Below, one piece after another: positions 17,461 through 26,550 of a stretch of 64,000 nt of DNA. Origin of the DNA: Rhizobium sp. SL86 (lineage in GTDB: Bacteria > Pseudomonadota > Alphaproteobacteria > Rhizobiales > Rhizobiaceae); assembly GCF_026672545.1 (NCBI RefSeq), contig NZ_JAPPRJ010000001.1:620001-684000 (forward strand), in the 5' to 3' direction. Numbering within the stretch: the stretch's first letter is position 1; every line of letters begins with the position of its first letter. Under the pieces are notes generated by a model. It was given only the letters and a program-made list of their open reading frames with translations, was not told where the DNA came from and did not search any database. The position numbers and the translations under genes were made by a program.

Positions 17461-18501
17461 TTACGAACCGCGCTTTTCCTGCAGCAGCCGCGCCTTGCAA
17501 CGGGCGAGCGCCTCGTCGATCATCTTGGCCGGCGCCTGCGGATCGTCGAAGACCATCTCGACCTCGACGATCCTGACCCGCGCCAGAAGCGTCTCGGCAG
17601 CGCCGTGATGGCCGGCAAGGCGGGCTGCATCCTTGGCCGTCGTCACCAGCGTCAGACCGGCCTTGTCGGCATCCGTCATCAGGTCAGTCAGCTCATCCTC
17701 GCTGAAATAATGGTGATCCGGAAAGTCACGCGTCAGCGCGATCTTTCCGCCGAGGCTCTCCACCGTGCGGTAGAACTTGCCGGGATCGGCAATGCCGGCA
17801 AAAGCAAGCAGCGGGCGATCCCTGATCTCCGGTGCGGGGCGCGGCACGAGGCTGGCGACACGCACCGGCTTGCCGGCTCGCGCGGCACGGCGCACCAGCG
17901 GATCGGCGGCCTCCCCCTGCCCGACCCTGAGCAGCGACGACATCTGCAGCATCTGCTGGCGCAACGGCGCGCGTACCGGTCCGGCGGGCACGATATGGCC
18001 ATTGCCGATACCACGGCCGGAATCGACCACCACCAGGGCAAAATCGATGCGCAGGCGGGCGCTCTGGAACCCGTCATCCATGATGATGAAATCGACACCC
18101 TCCGCCACCAGCCGCTCGGCGCCCTGATGGCGGCGGCGGGCAATCACGGTGATCGCCTCTTGCGCCAGCAGCAGCGGTTCGTCGCCCACCGCATCGGCGC
18201 GGTGGTGATGCGGATCAACCCGGGTGGTCACGTCGAGTGAACCGCCATAACCGCGGCTGAGGAAACCGGGCGTCAGTCCTTTGGCCTTGGCGGCCTTGGC
18301 AATCGCCAGCGCCGTCGGGGTCTTGCCGGCCCCGCCGACGGTGAAATTGCCGACACAGAAGACGGGAACGGCAACGCTCGGCGGCTTTGCACGGGCCATG
18401 CGCCGGCCGGCAATGCTGCCATAAACGAGCGAGACCGGCCACAGGCTCCAGGCCCGCCAGTCGGCTTTCGTCCACCAGAAGGGCGGCGCTTCCGAAACCA
18501 T
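17461..18501 (-). CDS. lpxK: Tetraacyldisaccharide 4'-kinase (lipid A synthesis)
   Basis: 346 residues. An N-terminal membrane-associated helix ([17 protein letters not shown]) precedes the P-loop in [17 protein letters not shown] (about 50-65), FLSRGYGG, and [12 protein letters not shown]; all are LpxK signatures. The enzyme phosphorylates the 4'-position of the lipid A disaccharide at the inner membrane. The start at 18501 has GGAGGG nine bases upstream; a second ATG at 18510 lies inside that spacing. It closes a run of envelope genes (waaA, HAD, lpxK). Confidence 0.94.
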   Translation of the reverse strand: MVSEAPPFWWTKADWRAWSLWPVSLVYGSIAGRRMARAKPPSVAVPVFCVGNFTVGGAGKTPTALAIAKAAKAKGLTPGFLSRGYGGSLDVTTRVDPHHHRADAVGDEPLLLAQEAITVIARRRHQGAERLVAEGVDFIIMDDGFQSARLRIDFALVVVDSGRGIGNGHIVPAGPVRAPLRQQMLQMSSLLRVGQGEAADPLVRRAARAGKPVRVASLVPRPAPEIRDRPLLAFAGIADPGKFYRTVESLGGKIALTRDFPDHHYFSEDELTDLMTDADKAGLTLVTTAKDAARLAGHHGAAETLLARVRIVEVEMVFDDPQAPAKMIDEALARCKARLLQEKRGS

Positions 18502-18566
18502 GTGTCCCATCCCTCCAGCTGCACCGGCACGCCTTTGTCCCCGCAACAGAAGCGAGGACCGTCGCC

Positions 18567-19295
18567 TCAGGCGGGCAGGCGCTCGGGCAAAAGCGTTTCC
18601 AGGCCGGTGATATCGCCGAGCACGTGATCGGCCGCGGCTTCCAGCGAGGCAACCGAACCCGTGCCGGTCAGGACCGCCACCTTCAGGCCCGCCTTCGCGG
18701 CGGCGGCCATGTGCAGATCGTGATTGTTGTCGCCGATGACGGCGACCTCGGACGGGTCAAGCCCTGTCAGGCGGCAGAAGCCCAGCACCATCCCGGCCTC
18801 CGGTTTGCAGCCGAAGCCGCTGTCATAACCGGCAATGTAATCGAGATGCTCCAGGAAACCGAAACGGCGGGCGGTCTCGCGGATCGAACGTTCATTGTCG
18901 CTCGAGGCGACACCCAGCAGAAATCCGCGCGCCTTCAGCCGGCCGAAATAGGCGCCGAGATCCGTCACCGCGACGGAAAAATCCGACGCGCGCACGAAGA
19001 GATCGTCGAGTTCGATGGTCAGGCCTCCCACTTCGCGCGGAGAACCGGCAGCGACGAAACCGGCGGCGATCTGCGCGGCAGTGCCCGCGGCAAACAGGCT
19101 GTCGGCTTTCGTTTTACCGGTAACGGGGTCCATGCCGCAGGCCAGCAGCAGTTGCTCTTCGAGTTCCGTCCCACCGCCTGCTGCGGCAATGCGGGCCGCC
19201 TCGCGATTCACCGGGCCCCAGCTTTCATCGTACCGGAGCAGCGTTCCGTCCTTGTCGAACAGGAGACCGCGGATCGAGGACAGGGGGGATGCCAT
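18567..19295 (-). CDS. HAD-superfamily phosphatase (phosphoglycolate phosphatase-like)
   Basis: 242 residues. HAD motif I FDKDGTLL at the N-terminus, a helical cap, motif II in GVASSDN, the Lys in GCKPEAGM and motif [11 protein letters not shown] are all present, so it should be catalytically competent. Its ATG shares one base with the waaA stop (TGATG), so the two are translationally coupled, and lpxK follows after 65 bases. Position suggests a link to lipopolysaccharide synthesis or phosphate-ester clean-up, but the substrate cannot be told from sequence. Confidence 0.85.
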   Translation of the reverse strand: MASPLSSIRGLLFDKDGTLLRYDESWGPVNREAARIAAAGGGTELEEQLLLACGMDPVTGKTKADSLFAAGTAAQIAAGFVAAGSPREVGGLTIELDDLFVRASDFSVAVTDLGAYFGRLKARGFLLGVASSDNERSIRETARRFGFLEHLDYIAGYDSGFGCKPEAGMVLGFCRLTGLDPSEVAVIGDNNHDLHMAAAAKAGLKVAVLTGTGSVASLEAAADHVLGDITGLETLLPERLPA

Positions 19296-20608
19296 CAGCC
19301 ATCCGTTCCGGCCGGGCGCAGCCGTGCGGTCACGGTGAGCGGGTTGATGTAGGGTTCCAGCGCCTTGATGGTGGTCGACAGCGCACCGCGCATGTCCTGC
19401 ACCGCCTCCTGGCCGCAATCGATCATCTTGCGGCGGGCGATGTCGTTGGACATCAGGTAATGCACGGCCTTGGCGAGCATCTCGACGTCGCGGATCATGC
19501 GGGCGCCACCCTTGCGGATGATATGCTGATAGGTCTCGCGGAAGTTCTGGACATTCGGACCCGAAAGCACGGCGCAGCCGATCATCGAGGATTCCATCGG
19601 GTTCTGCCCGCCCTCCTCCGTCAACGACCGACCGACAAAGGAGATTTCCGTCAGGCGCAGGTAAAGACCCATCTCGCCGATCGTATCGCCGAGGAAGATG
19701 TCCGTTTCCGGCGTGATTTCGTCATTGCGCGAGCGGCGGGCAACCTTCAGGCCCTTTTCCACCAGCATCGCCTCGATCTCGTCGCCGCGTTCCGGATGGC
19801 GTGGCACGATGATGGTGAGCTGCTGGTTACGCGGCTTCAACGCCCGGTGCACAAAGGCCGCCGCAGATTCTTCTCCGTTGAAGGTGCAGACTGCGGCCCA
19901 GGTGCGGCGGTCGCCGATTTGCGCCCGGTAACGGGCGAGCAGGTCCGGATCGACCGGCGGCGGATCGGTATCGCCCTTCAGGTTGCCGGAAATCACGACC
20001 GGCCAGGACCCCAGATCCAGGAAACGCTCGGCATCCACATCGGAGCGCGCCACCACCAACGAAAGCTTTCCGAACAGAAGCTCAGCCACCTTGCTGTTGC
20101 GCTGCCAGCGATCATAGGAACGGTCCGACAGGCGGCCGTTCACGCGGATCTGCGGAATGTTGCGGCGGGCAAGCTCCGCCATGGTCGTCGGCCACATCTC
20201 GGATTCAGCGGTAATCGCCGCATCCGGGTGCCAATAGGCGATGAACCGCTTGATCGGGAATTTCAGATCGAGCGGCACATATTGATGGATGACCTCATTG
20301 CCGAGGCGGTTGGCGACCACTTCGGCGGAGGTCACCGTGCCGGTCGTCAGCAGAACATGGATTTCGCGACGCAGAAGTTCGCGGATCAGCGGAATGACGG
20401 CGTTGGTTTCACCAACGCTTGCCGCATGCACCCAGACCAGCGGACCATGCGGGCGCGGCTGGCTGGCAAAACCGAAACGCTCCAGCCGGCGTTTGCGGTC
20501 TTCCTTGCCCTTCAGCGCACGATACGTGAGATAAGGCGACATCAGCGGATAGGCGCAGATGCCAGCGACACGGTATCCCAACAGGGCTATGCGCGCCAAG
20601 CCGCTCAC
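19295..20608 (-). CDS. waaA: 3-deoxy-D-manno-octulosonic acid (Kdo) transferase
   Basis: 437 residues, the family's usual length. An N-terminal hydrophobic anchor (ALLGYRVAGICAYPLM) is followed by the GT30 motif VWVHAASVGET with the catalytic Glu, AESEMWP, and in the C-terminal half GGQNPMESSMIGCAV for nucleotide-sugar binding. It transfers Kdo from CMP-Kdo to the lipid A precursor on the inner face of the inner membrane. It is in a leftward run with DUF4170, cysQ and pmbA upstream and HAD-lpxK downstream. Confidence 0.95.
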   Translation of the reverse strand: MSGLARIALLGYRVAGICAYPLMSPYLTYRALKGKEDRKRRLERFGFASQPRPHGPLVWVHAASVGETNAVIPLIRELLRREIHVLLTTGTVTSAEVVANRLGNEVIHQYVPLDLKFPIKRFIAYWHPDAAITAESEMWPTTMAELARRNIPQIRVNGRLSDRSYDRWQRNSKVAELLFGKLSLVVARSDVDAERFLDLGSWPVVISGNLKGDTDPPPVDPDLLARYRAQIGDRRTWAAVCTFNGEESAAAFVHRALKPRNQQLTIIVPRHPERGDEIEAMLVEKGLKVARRSRNDEITPETDIFLGDTIGEMGLYLRLTEISFVGRSLTEEGGQNPMESSMIGCAVLSGPNVQNFRETYQHIIRKGGARMIRDVEMLAKAVHYLMSNDIARRKMIDCGQEAVQDMRGALSTTIKALEPYINPLTVTARLRPAGTDG

Positions 20609-20716
20609 CTTTGGTCGTTCCTTCCGCTCACCGTCCGCCTCACTGCCGATCCACCTGCTCGCCCTAAGTCATAAATGCGTCAAAAACGCGCCGTCCCGCG
20701 CAGTGCCTGCCGCTTG

Positions 20717-20956
20717 TCAGTCCTTGGCGTTGGGGTCCAGAAGGCGGTGCATGTGGACGATGAAATAGCGCATATGAGCATTGTCGACGGTGGCCTGCGC
20801 CTTGGATTTCCAGGCCGTCAGGGCGCTTGCGTAATCCGGAAAGATACCGACGATGTCGAGCGCGTTCAGATCCTTGAACTCGACCCCTTGCAGGCTTTCA
20901 AGCTCGCCCCCGAACACCAGGTGAAGAAGTTGCTTTTTGCCGCTCTGGTCGGTCAT
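20717..20956 (-). CDS. DUF4170 domain protein
   Basis: 79 residues. The sequence HLVFGGELESLQGVEFKDL and DIVGIFPDYASALTAWKSKAQ matches the DUF4170 family of alphaproteobacteria, which sits between the CysQ-like phosphatase and waaA just as here. No signal peptide or membrane segment. Function unknown; conserved linkage suggests a role tied to envelope or nucleotide phosphate metabolism. Gaps of 59 bases to cysQ and 108 to waaA. Confidence 0.85.
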   Translation of the reverse strand: MTDQSGKKQLLHLVFGGELESLQGVEFKDLNALDIVGIFPDYASALTAWKSKAQATVDNAHMRYFIVHMHRLLDPNAKD

Positions 20957-21015
20957 TGTCAGCCTCGTCTATGCTTGAAAAAGAGTACTTTTCCTGCGGC
21001 ATTCCGCGGCAAAGG

Positions 21016-21816
21016 TCAACCCGCGCGAAGGCCGCGCACCAGGCTATCCAGCACATGTTCCGCGCCGCCGCACAAAATTTCGTGCTGCACCTCACGGCGG
21101 TTGTAGATCAGGCGGCTTGCGTCAAGATCCACCAACCGACCGCCGGCCCGTTCCAGGATGAGATCGGCGGCCGCCAGATCCCAGTCATGGCTGTTGCGCT
21201 TGACCACCGTGCCATCGATCCGGCCGTCAGCGACCATGGCCAGACGATAAGCGAGCGAGGGCACATGGCGGATGCGGTTCAGCGTTGCGCGAAACTCGGA
21301 CGAGAAGCGGCCGAGCATGTCTTCGGCCACAGCGATCTGCCGCACAGAACCGGGCTTTTCGGACGAGACCGAAATGACGACGCCGTTCTTGTAGGCCGGC
21401 GTCTGCGCGGCGGCATAAAATTCCTCGGCCAGCGCTGGGGCATACAGCACGCCGGCCACGGGGCTGCCGCGATGCACAACGGCGACGCTGACACACCAGG
21501 TCTTCTCACCATTGATGAAGGCACGCGTGCCGTCGATGGGGTCGACGACAAAGAGGGTCTCGACGTCGAGCCTCGCGGCATCGTCATCGGTCTCCTCGGA
21601 CAACCAGCCGTAATGGGGCCTCGCCTTCAGAAGCAGGTTCTGCAGGCGGTCGTTGGCGGCAAAATCGGCTGCGCTGACGGGGGAGCGTCCCTCATTCTTC
21701 CACCAGACCTCCGGCGCGTTGCCGAAAAAACCGAGCGCAATCTCACCGGCCTGCCGCGCAGCGTCGCGGATCAGCGCCAGGTCTTCCGTCCAGTCTGCGG
21801 CCGGCGTTGCGTTCAA
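21016..21816 (-). CDS. cysQ: 3'(2'),5'-bisphosphate nucleotidase / inositol monophosphatase family
   Basis: 266 residues. The lithium-sensitive phosphatase signature is present: Glu in GWLSEETDD, DPIDGTRAFINGE with metal-binding Asp residues, and WDLAAADLILERAGG near the C-terminus. CysQ proteins dephosphorylate PAP, the by-product of sulfate assimilation, with Mg2+. The F-I-N-G-E after DPIDGT is typical of CysQ rather than SuhB, but inositol phosphatase activity is not excluded. It begins three bases after pmbA ends, so co-transcription is near certain. Confidence 0.88.
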   Translation of the reverse strand: MNATPAADWTEDLALIRDAARQAGEIALGFFGNAPEVWWKNEGRSPVSAADFAANDRLQNLLLKARPHYGWLSEETDDDAARLDVETLFVVDPIDGTRAFINGEKTWCVSVAVVHRGSPVAGVLYAPALAEEFYAAAQTPAYKNGVVISVSSEKPGSVRQIAVAEDMLGRFSSEFRATLNRIRHVPSLAYRLAMVADGRIDGTVVKRNSHDWDLAAADLILERAGGRLVDLDASRLIYNRREVQHEILCGGAEHVLDSLVRGLRAG

Positions 21817-21818
21817 GA

Positions 21819-23165
21819 TCAGCGTCCCGCCAGCGTCATGCCTTCGATCGCGATCGTCGGCGCGGCAACGCCGTACTTACGATCGATGTCGTTGGCGGGG
21901 GTGACACGCATGAACATGTCCTTGAGGTTCGAGGCGATCGTGACCTCCGAGACCGGATAGGCGAGTTCGCCGTTCTCGATCCAGAAACCGGTAGCGCCGC
22001 GGCTGTATTCGCCGGTGATCATGTTGACGCCCTGACCGATCAGTTCGGTGACGTAAAAACCGGTGCCGATGCTGCGGATCAGGTCTTCGGGCGCGATGTC
22101 GCCCGGCTCCAGCGCAAGGTTGGTCGAGGCCGGGGTGACGGCGGTTCCACCACGCACGCCGCGGCCATTGGTGGGCAAGCCCAGCTCACGCCCGGTCGAG
22201 GTCGACAGGAACCAGTGTTTCAGCACACCATCCTCGATCATCACCATGCGTTCGCCCTTCACGCCCTCGCCATCGAAGGGACGCGAGGAGGAGCCGCGCA
22301 CGACGAGCGGATCATCGGTGATGTGAAGTCCGGATTTCAGCACCTGCTGCCCCATCTTGTCACGCAGGAAGCTGGTCTTGCGGGCAACCGAGGCACCATT
22401 GATCGCGCCGGCGATGTGGCCGACAAAACCGCGGGCAACGCGCGGATCGAAGACCACGGTGACATTGCTGCCGGTCGGCACCTGACGCGGATTGATGCGC
22501 TTGACGACCCGTTCGCCGGCGCGGCGACCGATCAGTTCGGCCGCATCGAGATCGGCGGCATAAAGCCGGCTGTCGAAATCGTAATCGCGCTCCATCTTCG
22601 TGCCTTCGCCGGCAATGACGCTGACGGAACGGCCAAAGCGGCTGGCCATATAGCTGCCGGAAAAACCGTTGGAGGTAACAAGAACCAGACCACCGATGCC
22701 GGCGGAAGCGCCTGCCCCGGAGGAATTGGTCACACCGGAGACCGAAAGAGCCGCCTGCTCCATCGCGAGCGCCGCTTCCGTCATCGCTTCCGTCGACATT
22801 TCCGTCGGATCGAACAGTTCGAGATCCGGATAGGAACGGGCGAGATCCGCTTCGTCCGCCAGGCAGGCGAAAGGATCTTCCGGCGAGACCTTCGCCATGG
22901 CGACGGCACGCTCGGCCAGCGCCTTCAGGTCGAAACCGGGATTGGCGGAAACGCTCGCCACCTGGCGACCAACGAAGACACGCAGCGAAAAGTCATCGCT
23001 TTCCGAGGCTTCGGTGCTTTCCACCTTGCCGAGGCGCACGCTGACGGAGCGGGAACGGGAACGGACGACCACCGCATCGGCCTGATCGGCGCCAGACTTT
23101 TGTGCAAGATCGATGAGCTCGCTTGCGCGAGACAGGAGGGCACCGGAATCGATTTCAGACGACAT
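21819..23165 (-). CDS. pmbA: PmbA/TldE, TldD-PmbA family metalloprotease partner
   Basis: 448 residues, standard length. It shows the family N-terminal domain (SELIDLAQKSGADQADAVVVRSRS; VRLGKVE) and the C-terminal beta-rich domain (GVRGGTAVTPASTNLALEPG; NMITGEYSRGATGFWIENGE). The HExxxH metal site belongs to the TldD partner and is absent here, as expected for PmbA. The TldD/PmbA heterodimer degrades unfolded or modified peptides in the cytosol. It is the first gene of the leftward envelope run and is divergent from the CPA2 antiporter across about 100 bases. Confidence 0.93.
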   Translation of the reverse strand: MSSEIDSGALLSRASELIDLAQKSGADQADAVVVRSRSRSVSVRLGKVESTEASESDDFSLRVFVGRQVASVSANPGFDLKALAERAVAMAKVSPEDPFACLADEADLARSYPDLELFDPTEMSTEAMTEAALAMEQAALSVSGVTNSSGAGASAGIGGLVLVTSNGFSGSYMASRFGRSVSVIAGEGTKMERDYDFDSRLYAADLDAAELIGRRAGERVVKRINPRQVPTGSNVTVVFDPRVARGFVGHIAGAINGASVARKTSFLRDKMGQQVLKSGLHITDDPLVVRGSSSRPFDGEGVKGERMVMIEDGVLKHWFLSTSTGRELGLPTNGRGVRGGTAVTPASTNLALEPGDIAPEDLIRSIGTGFYVTELIGQGVNMITGEYSRGATGFWIENGELAYPVSEVTIASNLKDMFMRVTPANDIDRKYGVAAPTIAIEGMTLAGR

Positions 23166-23267
23166 GGGATGAGCCTTTCATTCCCGAACCATGTATTGTG
23201 CACTAGAGAAAGCATCAAGGGCGGAGTTCGATTCTTCGCCGCAAACATCAGGAACCCGAGAGAACGC

Positions 23268-25070
23268 ATGGCAACATCAGACCCGATGCTGAACGAGACG
23301 CTGCTGCTTCTGGGCGGCGCAGTGCTGGCCGCTCCGATTTTCAAGAAGCTGGGGCTCGGTACGGTGCTGGGTTATCTGGCGGCCGGCATCGTCATCGGCC
23401 CGATCCTCAGGCTGATCAACGATCCGAAGGAAGTCCTGCACGTTTCGGAACTCGGCGTGGTCTTCCTGCTCTTCATCATCGGGCTGGAGCTGAAGCCGTC
23501 GCGCCTGTGGCAGATGCGTGGCGACATCTTCGTGCTCGGCACCGCGCAGGTGGTGATTTCCGGTTTCCTGCTGACCGGCCTTGCCTGGCTCGTCGGCCTT
23601 TCCTCCTGGCAGGGCAGCATCATTGCGGGCTTCGGCCTTGCACTGTCTTCCACCGCCTTTGCGCTGCAGATCCTGGCGGACAACGGCGAAGGCAACACCG
23701 CCTATGGGCGGCGATCCTTCTCGATCCTGCTGTTTCAGGATCTCGCCATCGTTCCGCTTCTCGCACTCGTCACGCTGCTGGGCGCCGGGGCAACGGAGAC
23801 CAGCACCTTCTTCCGGGATTTCGGTGTGGCTGCGGCGGCGGTCGGGCTGCTGGTGCTGGCGGGCCGCTACCTGCTGACGCCGATGTTCCAGGTGATTGCC
23901 CGAACAGGCGCGCGCGAGGTGATGCTGGCGGCGGCACTTCTTGTGGTGCTCGGATCAGCCATCATCATGCAGCTCGCGGGTCTTTCGATGGCGATGGGTG
24001 CTTTTCTCGCCGGCGTGATGCTGGCCGAATCCTCCTACCGGCACGAGTTGGAAGCGGATATCGAACCCTTCCGCGGCCTGCTGCTTGCCATGTTCTTCAT
24101 CGCCGTGGGTCTCTCGCTGGAGCTCGGCGCAATCCTCGACAACCTGCTGCTGATCCTTCTCGGCGTGCCGGCCTTCATGATCGTCAAGGCGCTTGTGCTC
24201 TATGGCCTCAGCCGCCTCTGGGGCTCGACCCATCAGGATGCCGCCAGCATCGCGGCGCTTCTGCCGCAGGGTGGCGAATTCGGCTTCGTGCTCTTCACCA
24301 CGGCGGTCGCCGCCGGCCTGCTGACGCCCGCCACCTCCTCGCTGCTGATTGCCAGCGTCACGCTGTCGATGGCGCTGACACCGCTCGGCGCGGCGCTGAC
24401 CCGGCGTTTCCTGGTGCGGGAGAAGCGGGAGGAACTGGCGGAGGACTTCGATGGTGCCGGCGCCGATGTGCTGATGGTGGGCTTTTCCCGTTTCGGCCAG
24501 ATCGCCGCGCAGATCCTGCTTGCCGGAGGCAGCGACGTGACCATGATCGACGATTCTGCCGATCGTATCCGCCAGGCCTCCGCCTTCGGTTTTCGGATCT
24601 ATTTCGGCGATGGGACGCGGCGTGAAGTGCTGGTGGCCGCCGGCATCGAACGGGCCAAGATCGTCGCGGTCTGTACCCACAAACCCGAGATCACCGACAA
24701 GGTGGTCAACATGATCCGGGCCGAGTTTCCCGACGTGCGGCTTTACGTGCGCTCTTACGACCGCATCCATACGCTCTCGCTCCGGGCGCGCGAGGTGGAA
24801 TACGAACTGCGCGAAACGCTGGAATCAGGCCTTCTGTTCGGCCGCAAGATGCTGGAAGGCCTTGGCACGTCGGAAGCACAGGCCGCCGAGATTGGCGACG
24901 ATATTCGCAAACGTGACGAGGAGCGGCTGCAGATCCAGGCGGCAGAGGGCCTGACGGCCGGCCTGCACATGCTCCACACCCGCCCGGTTCGCCCCGAACC
25001 GCTGATGAAACCGAAACGCGCGCCGATCCTCGATCCGCGCGACGCGGCCGAACAGGCAGACACACTCTGA
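23268..25070 (+). CDS. CPA2-family (Kef-type) monovalent cation:proton antiporter
   Basis: 600 residues. About twelve membrane segments over 1-390 form the Na+/H+ exchanger fold (LGYLAAGIVIGP; LGVVFLLFIIGLELKPSRL; FALQILAD). From about 400 comes an RCK-N domain with a Rossmann motif (VLMVGFSRFGQ; FGDGTRREVL), then a basic C-terminal tail. Kef-type proteins export K+ in exchange for protons at the inner membrane, gated by nucleotides or glutathione. ATG at 23268 chosen by family alignment; the frame is open far upstream through the antisense of pmbA. No KefF/KefG partner is adjacent. Confidence 0.92.
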   Translation: MATSDPMLNETLLLLGGAVLAAPIFKKLGLGTVLGYLAAGIVIGPILRLINDPKEVLHVSELGVVFLLFIIGLELKPSRLWQMRGDIFVLGTAQVVISGFLLTGLAWLVGLSSWQGSIIAGFGLALSSTAFALQILADNGEGNTAYGRRSFSILLFQDLAIVPLLALVTLLGAGATETSTFFRDFGVAAAAVGLLVLAGRYLLTPMFQVIARTGAREVMLAAALLVVLGSAIIMQLAGLSMAMGAFLAGVMLAESSYRHELEADIEPFRGLLLAMFFIAVGLSLELGAILDNLLLILLGVPAFMIVKALVLYGLSRLWGSTHQDAASIAALLPQGGEFGFVLFTTAVAAGLLTPATSSLLIASVTLSMALTPLGAALTRRFLVREKREELAEDFDGAGADVLMVGFSRFGQIAAQILLAGGSDVTMIDDSADRIRQASAFGFRIYFGDGTRREVLVAAGIERAKIVAVCTHKPEITDKVVNMIRAEFPDVRLYVRSYDRIHTLSLRAREVEYELRETLESGLLFGRKMLEGLGTSEAQAAEIGDDIRKRDEERLQIQAAEGLTAGLHMLHTRPVRPEPLMKPKRAPILDPRDAAEQADTL

Positions 25071-25081
25071 TCTGTCCGGGA

Positions 25082-25972
25082 TCAGGCGCGGGAGGAGGCC
25101 TCGATCAGGCTCTCCAGCCCGCGTTTCAGCTCGTCCTTGACGACCTCGGTTTCCTCCAGGATCTCGCGCACCTTGAGGAAATCCAGGACACCGAAGCGGC
25201 TGACCGGCGGGCGCAGGAAAAGATGCGGCGGATGCAGCTTGAGTTTCAGCGCGATGCAGGCCTGCATCATCAGCTGGCTGGCGCCGAACATGCTCTCGAT
25301 ACGGTTCGGCGCGTGGGTACCGTCACCTTCCGGGCCGCCGACCACATCGACGCCGATGACGATATCGGCACCATCGGCGACGTGTTCGTACGGGATCGGG
25401 TTGAAGATGCCGCCATCCACCATGATGCGGCCGTGGATACGCACCGGCATGAAGAGGCCGGGAATGGCGGCCGAGGCGGCCATGGCGGCCTGAAGGTCGC
25501 CCTCTTCGAGGATGACCTCCGACTGGCCGTAATAATCCGTCACCGCGATCTTCAGCGGAATTGCGAGATCCTCGAAACGCGCCGGCACCTGCGCGGGCAG
25601 GAAGGCCGTCAGAATGCGCGCGAGGTTGAAATGGCCGAGCCGGAAGCCGCCCACCATGTCGCGCATCGCATCGGGCCCGAGCGACCACAGGCGATTGAGC
25701 ACCGTGCCGCGGTTACCGAGCGTCTCCAGGGTGAAAGCACGGATTTCGGCGCCCGACATGCCGGCGGCCATGCCGGCGCCAAAGATGGCGCCGATCGAAG
25801 ACCCGGCAATCGCGACCGGGCGAATGCCCATCTCATCCAGCGCCTCGATCACCGCGATATGCGCAATACCGCGGGCACCGCCGCCACCGAGCGCCAGCGC
25901 CACCCTGAAACCATCGCCGGATCCATTACCGGACGCGGCACGTGTCTCGGGAAGCGATAGCCTGGTATTCAT
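25082..25972 (-). CDS. Patatin-like phospholipase (RssA/NTE family)
   Basis: 296 residues. The patatin elements are intact: oxyanion hole GGGGARGIAH, nucleophile elbow GSSIGA, and the catalytic Asp in MVDGGIFNPIP. No signal peptide. Bacterial RssA-type patatins hydrolyse phospholipids or lysophospholipids in the cytosol or at the membrane; the exact substrate is unknown. AAGGGGA precedes the ATG at 25972, 12 bases after the rsmD stop, so the two are co-transcribed. Confidence 0.9.
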   Translation of the reverse strand: MNTRLSLPETRAASGNGSGDGFRVALALGGGGARGIAHIAVIEALDEMGIRPVAIAGSSIGAIFGAGMAAGMSGAEIRAFTLETLGNRGTVLNRLWSLGPDAMRDMVGGFRLGHFNLARILTAFLPAQVPARFEDLAIPLKIAVTDYYGQSEVILEEGDLQAAMAASAAIPGLFMPVRIHGRIMVDGGIFNPIPYEHVADGADIVIGVDVVGGPEGDGTHAPNRIESMFGASQLMMQACIALKLKLHPPHLFLRPPVSRFGVLDFLKVREILEETEVVKDELKRGLESLIEASSRA

Positions 25973-25983
25973 CCGGGTCCCCT

Positions 25984-26544
25984 TCAGGCGGGCTGGTAAC
26001 GGAAGAAATTGATCCGGGTGTCGCCGAACAGTCTCTGCTCCAGGGGCGCGAAGACCGGATCGACCGAAAGCGTCACATCGGCGCGTTCCTCGACGACCAC
26101 CAGCGCACCGGGCAAAAGCCAACCGCCCTGGTGGGCGGCAAGAAGCGCTGCTTCGCCGAGGCCCTGGCCATAAGGCGGATCGGCAAACAGGAAATGGAAG
26201 GGTTCCATCGTGCCGACGCCTCCGAGTTTCGTGGCGTCGCGCCTCAGAATACGCGCACGGCCATGCAGGCCGAACTGTTCGATGTTTTCCCAAAGAAGGC
26301 CCCTGCCCTCGATGCTGTTTTCGACGAACAGCGCGCTGCGACAGCCGCGCGACAGGGCTTCCAGCCCCACGGCCCCCGTGCCGGCAAACAGATCGATGAC
26401 GCGCGCGCCCTCGATCGCTTCCGGGTAGACATGGCCGATGATGTTGAACAGGCTTTCGCGCGTCCGGTCGATGGTCGGCCGGATCGCGTTGGATTTGGGC
26501 GCGGCCAGAGTGCGGCCCCGAAACTCACCACCTACGATCCGCAC
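25984..26544 (-). CDS. rsmD: 16S rRNA (guanine966-N2)-methyltransferase
   Basis: 186 residues, family length. MRIVGGEFRGRTL, RPTIDRTRESLFNII, the SAM motif VIDLFAGTGAVGLEALSRG and the catalytic LFADPPYGQG (DPPY) identify RsmD, which methylates G966 of 16S rRNA during small-subunit assembly. It sits seven bases after the pseudouridine synthase gene, so both RNA-modification genes are likely co-expressed. Confidence 0.95.
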   Translation of the reverse strand: MRIVGGEFRGRTLAAPKSNAIRPTIDRTRESLFNIIGHVYPEAIEGARVIDLFAGTGAVGLEALSRGCRSALFVENSIEGRGLLWENIEQFGLHGRARILRRDATKLGGVGTMEPFHFLFADPPYGQGLGEAALLAAHQGGWLLPGALVVVEERADVTLSVDPVFAPLEQRLFGDTRINFFRYQPA

Positions 26545-26550
26545 GTCACG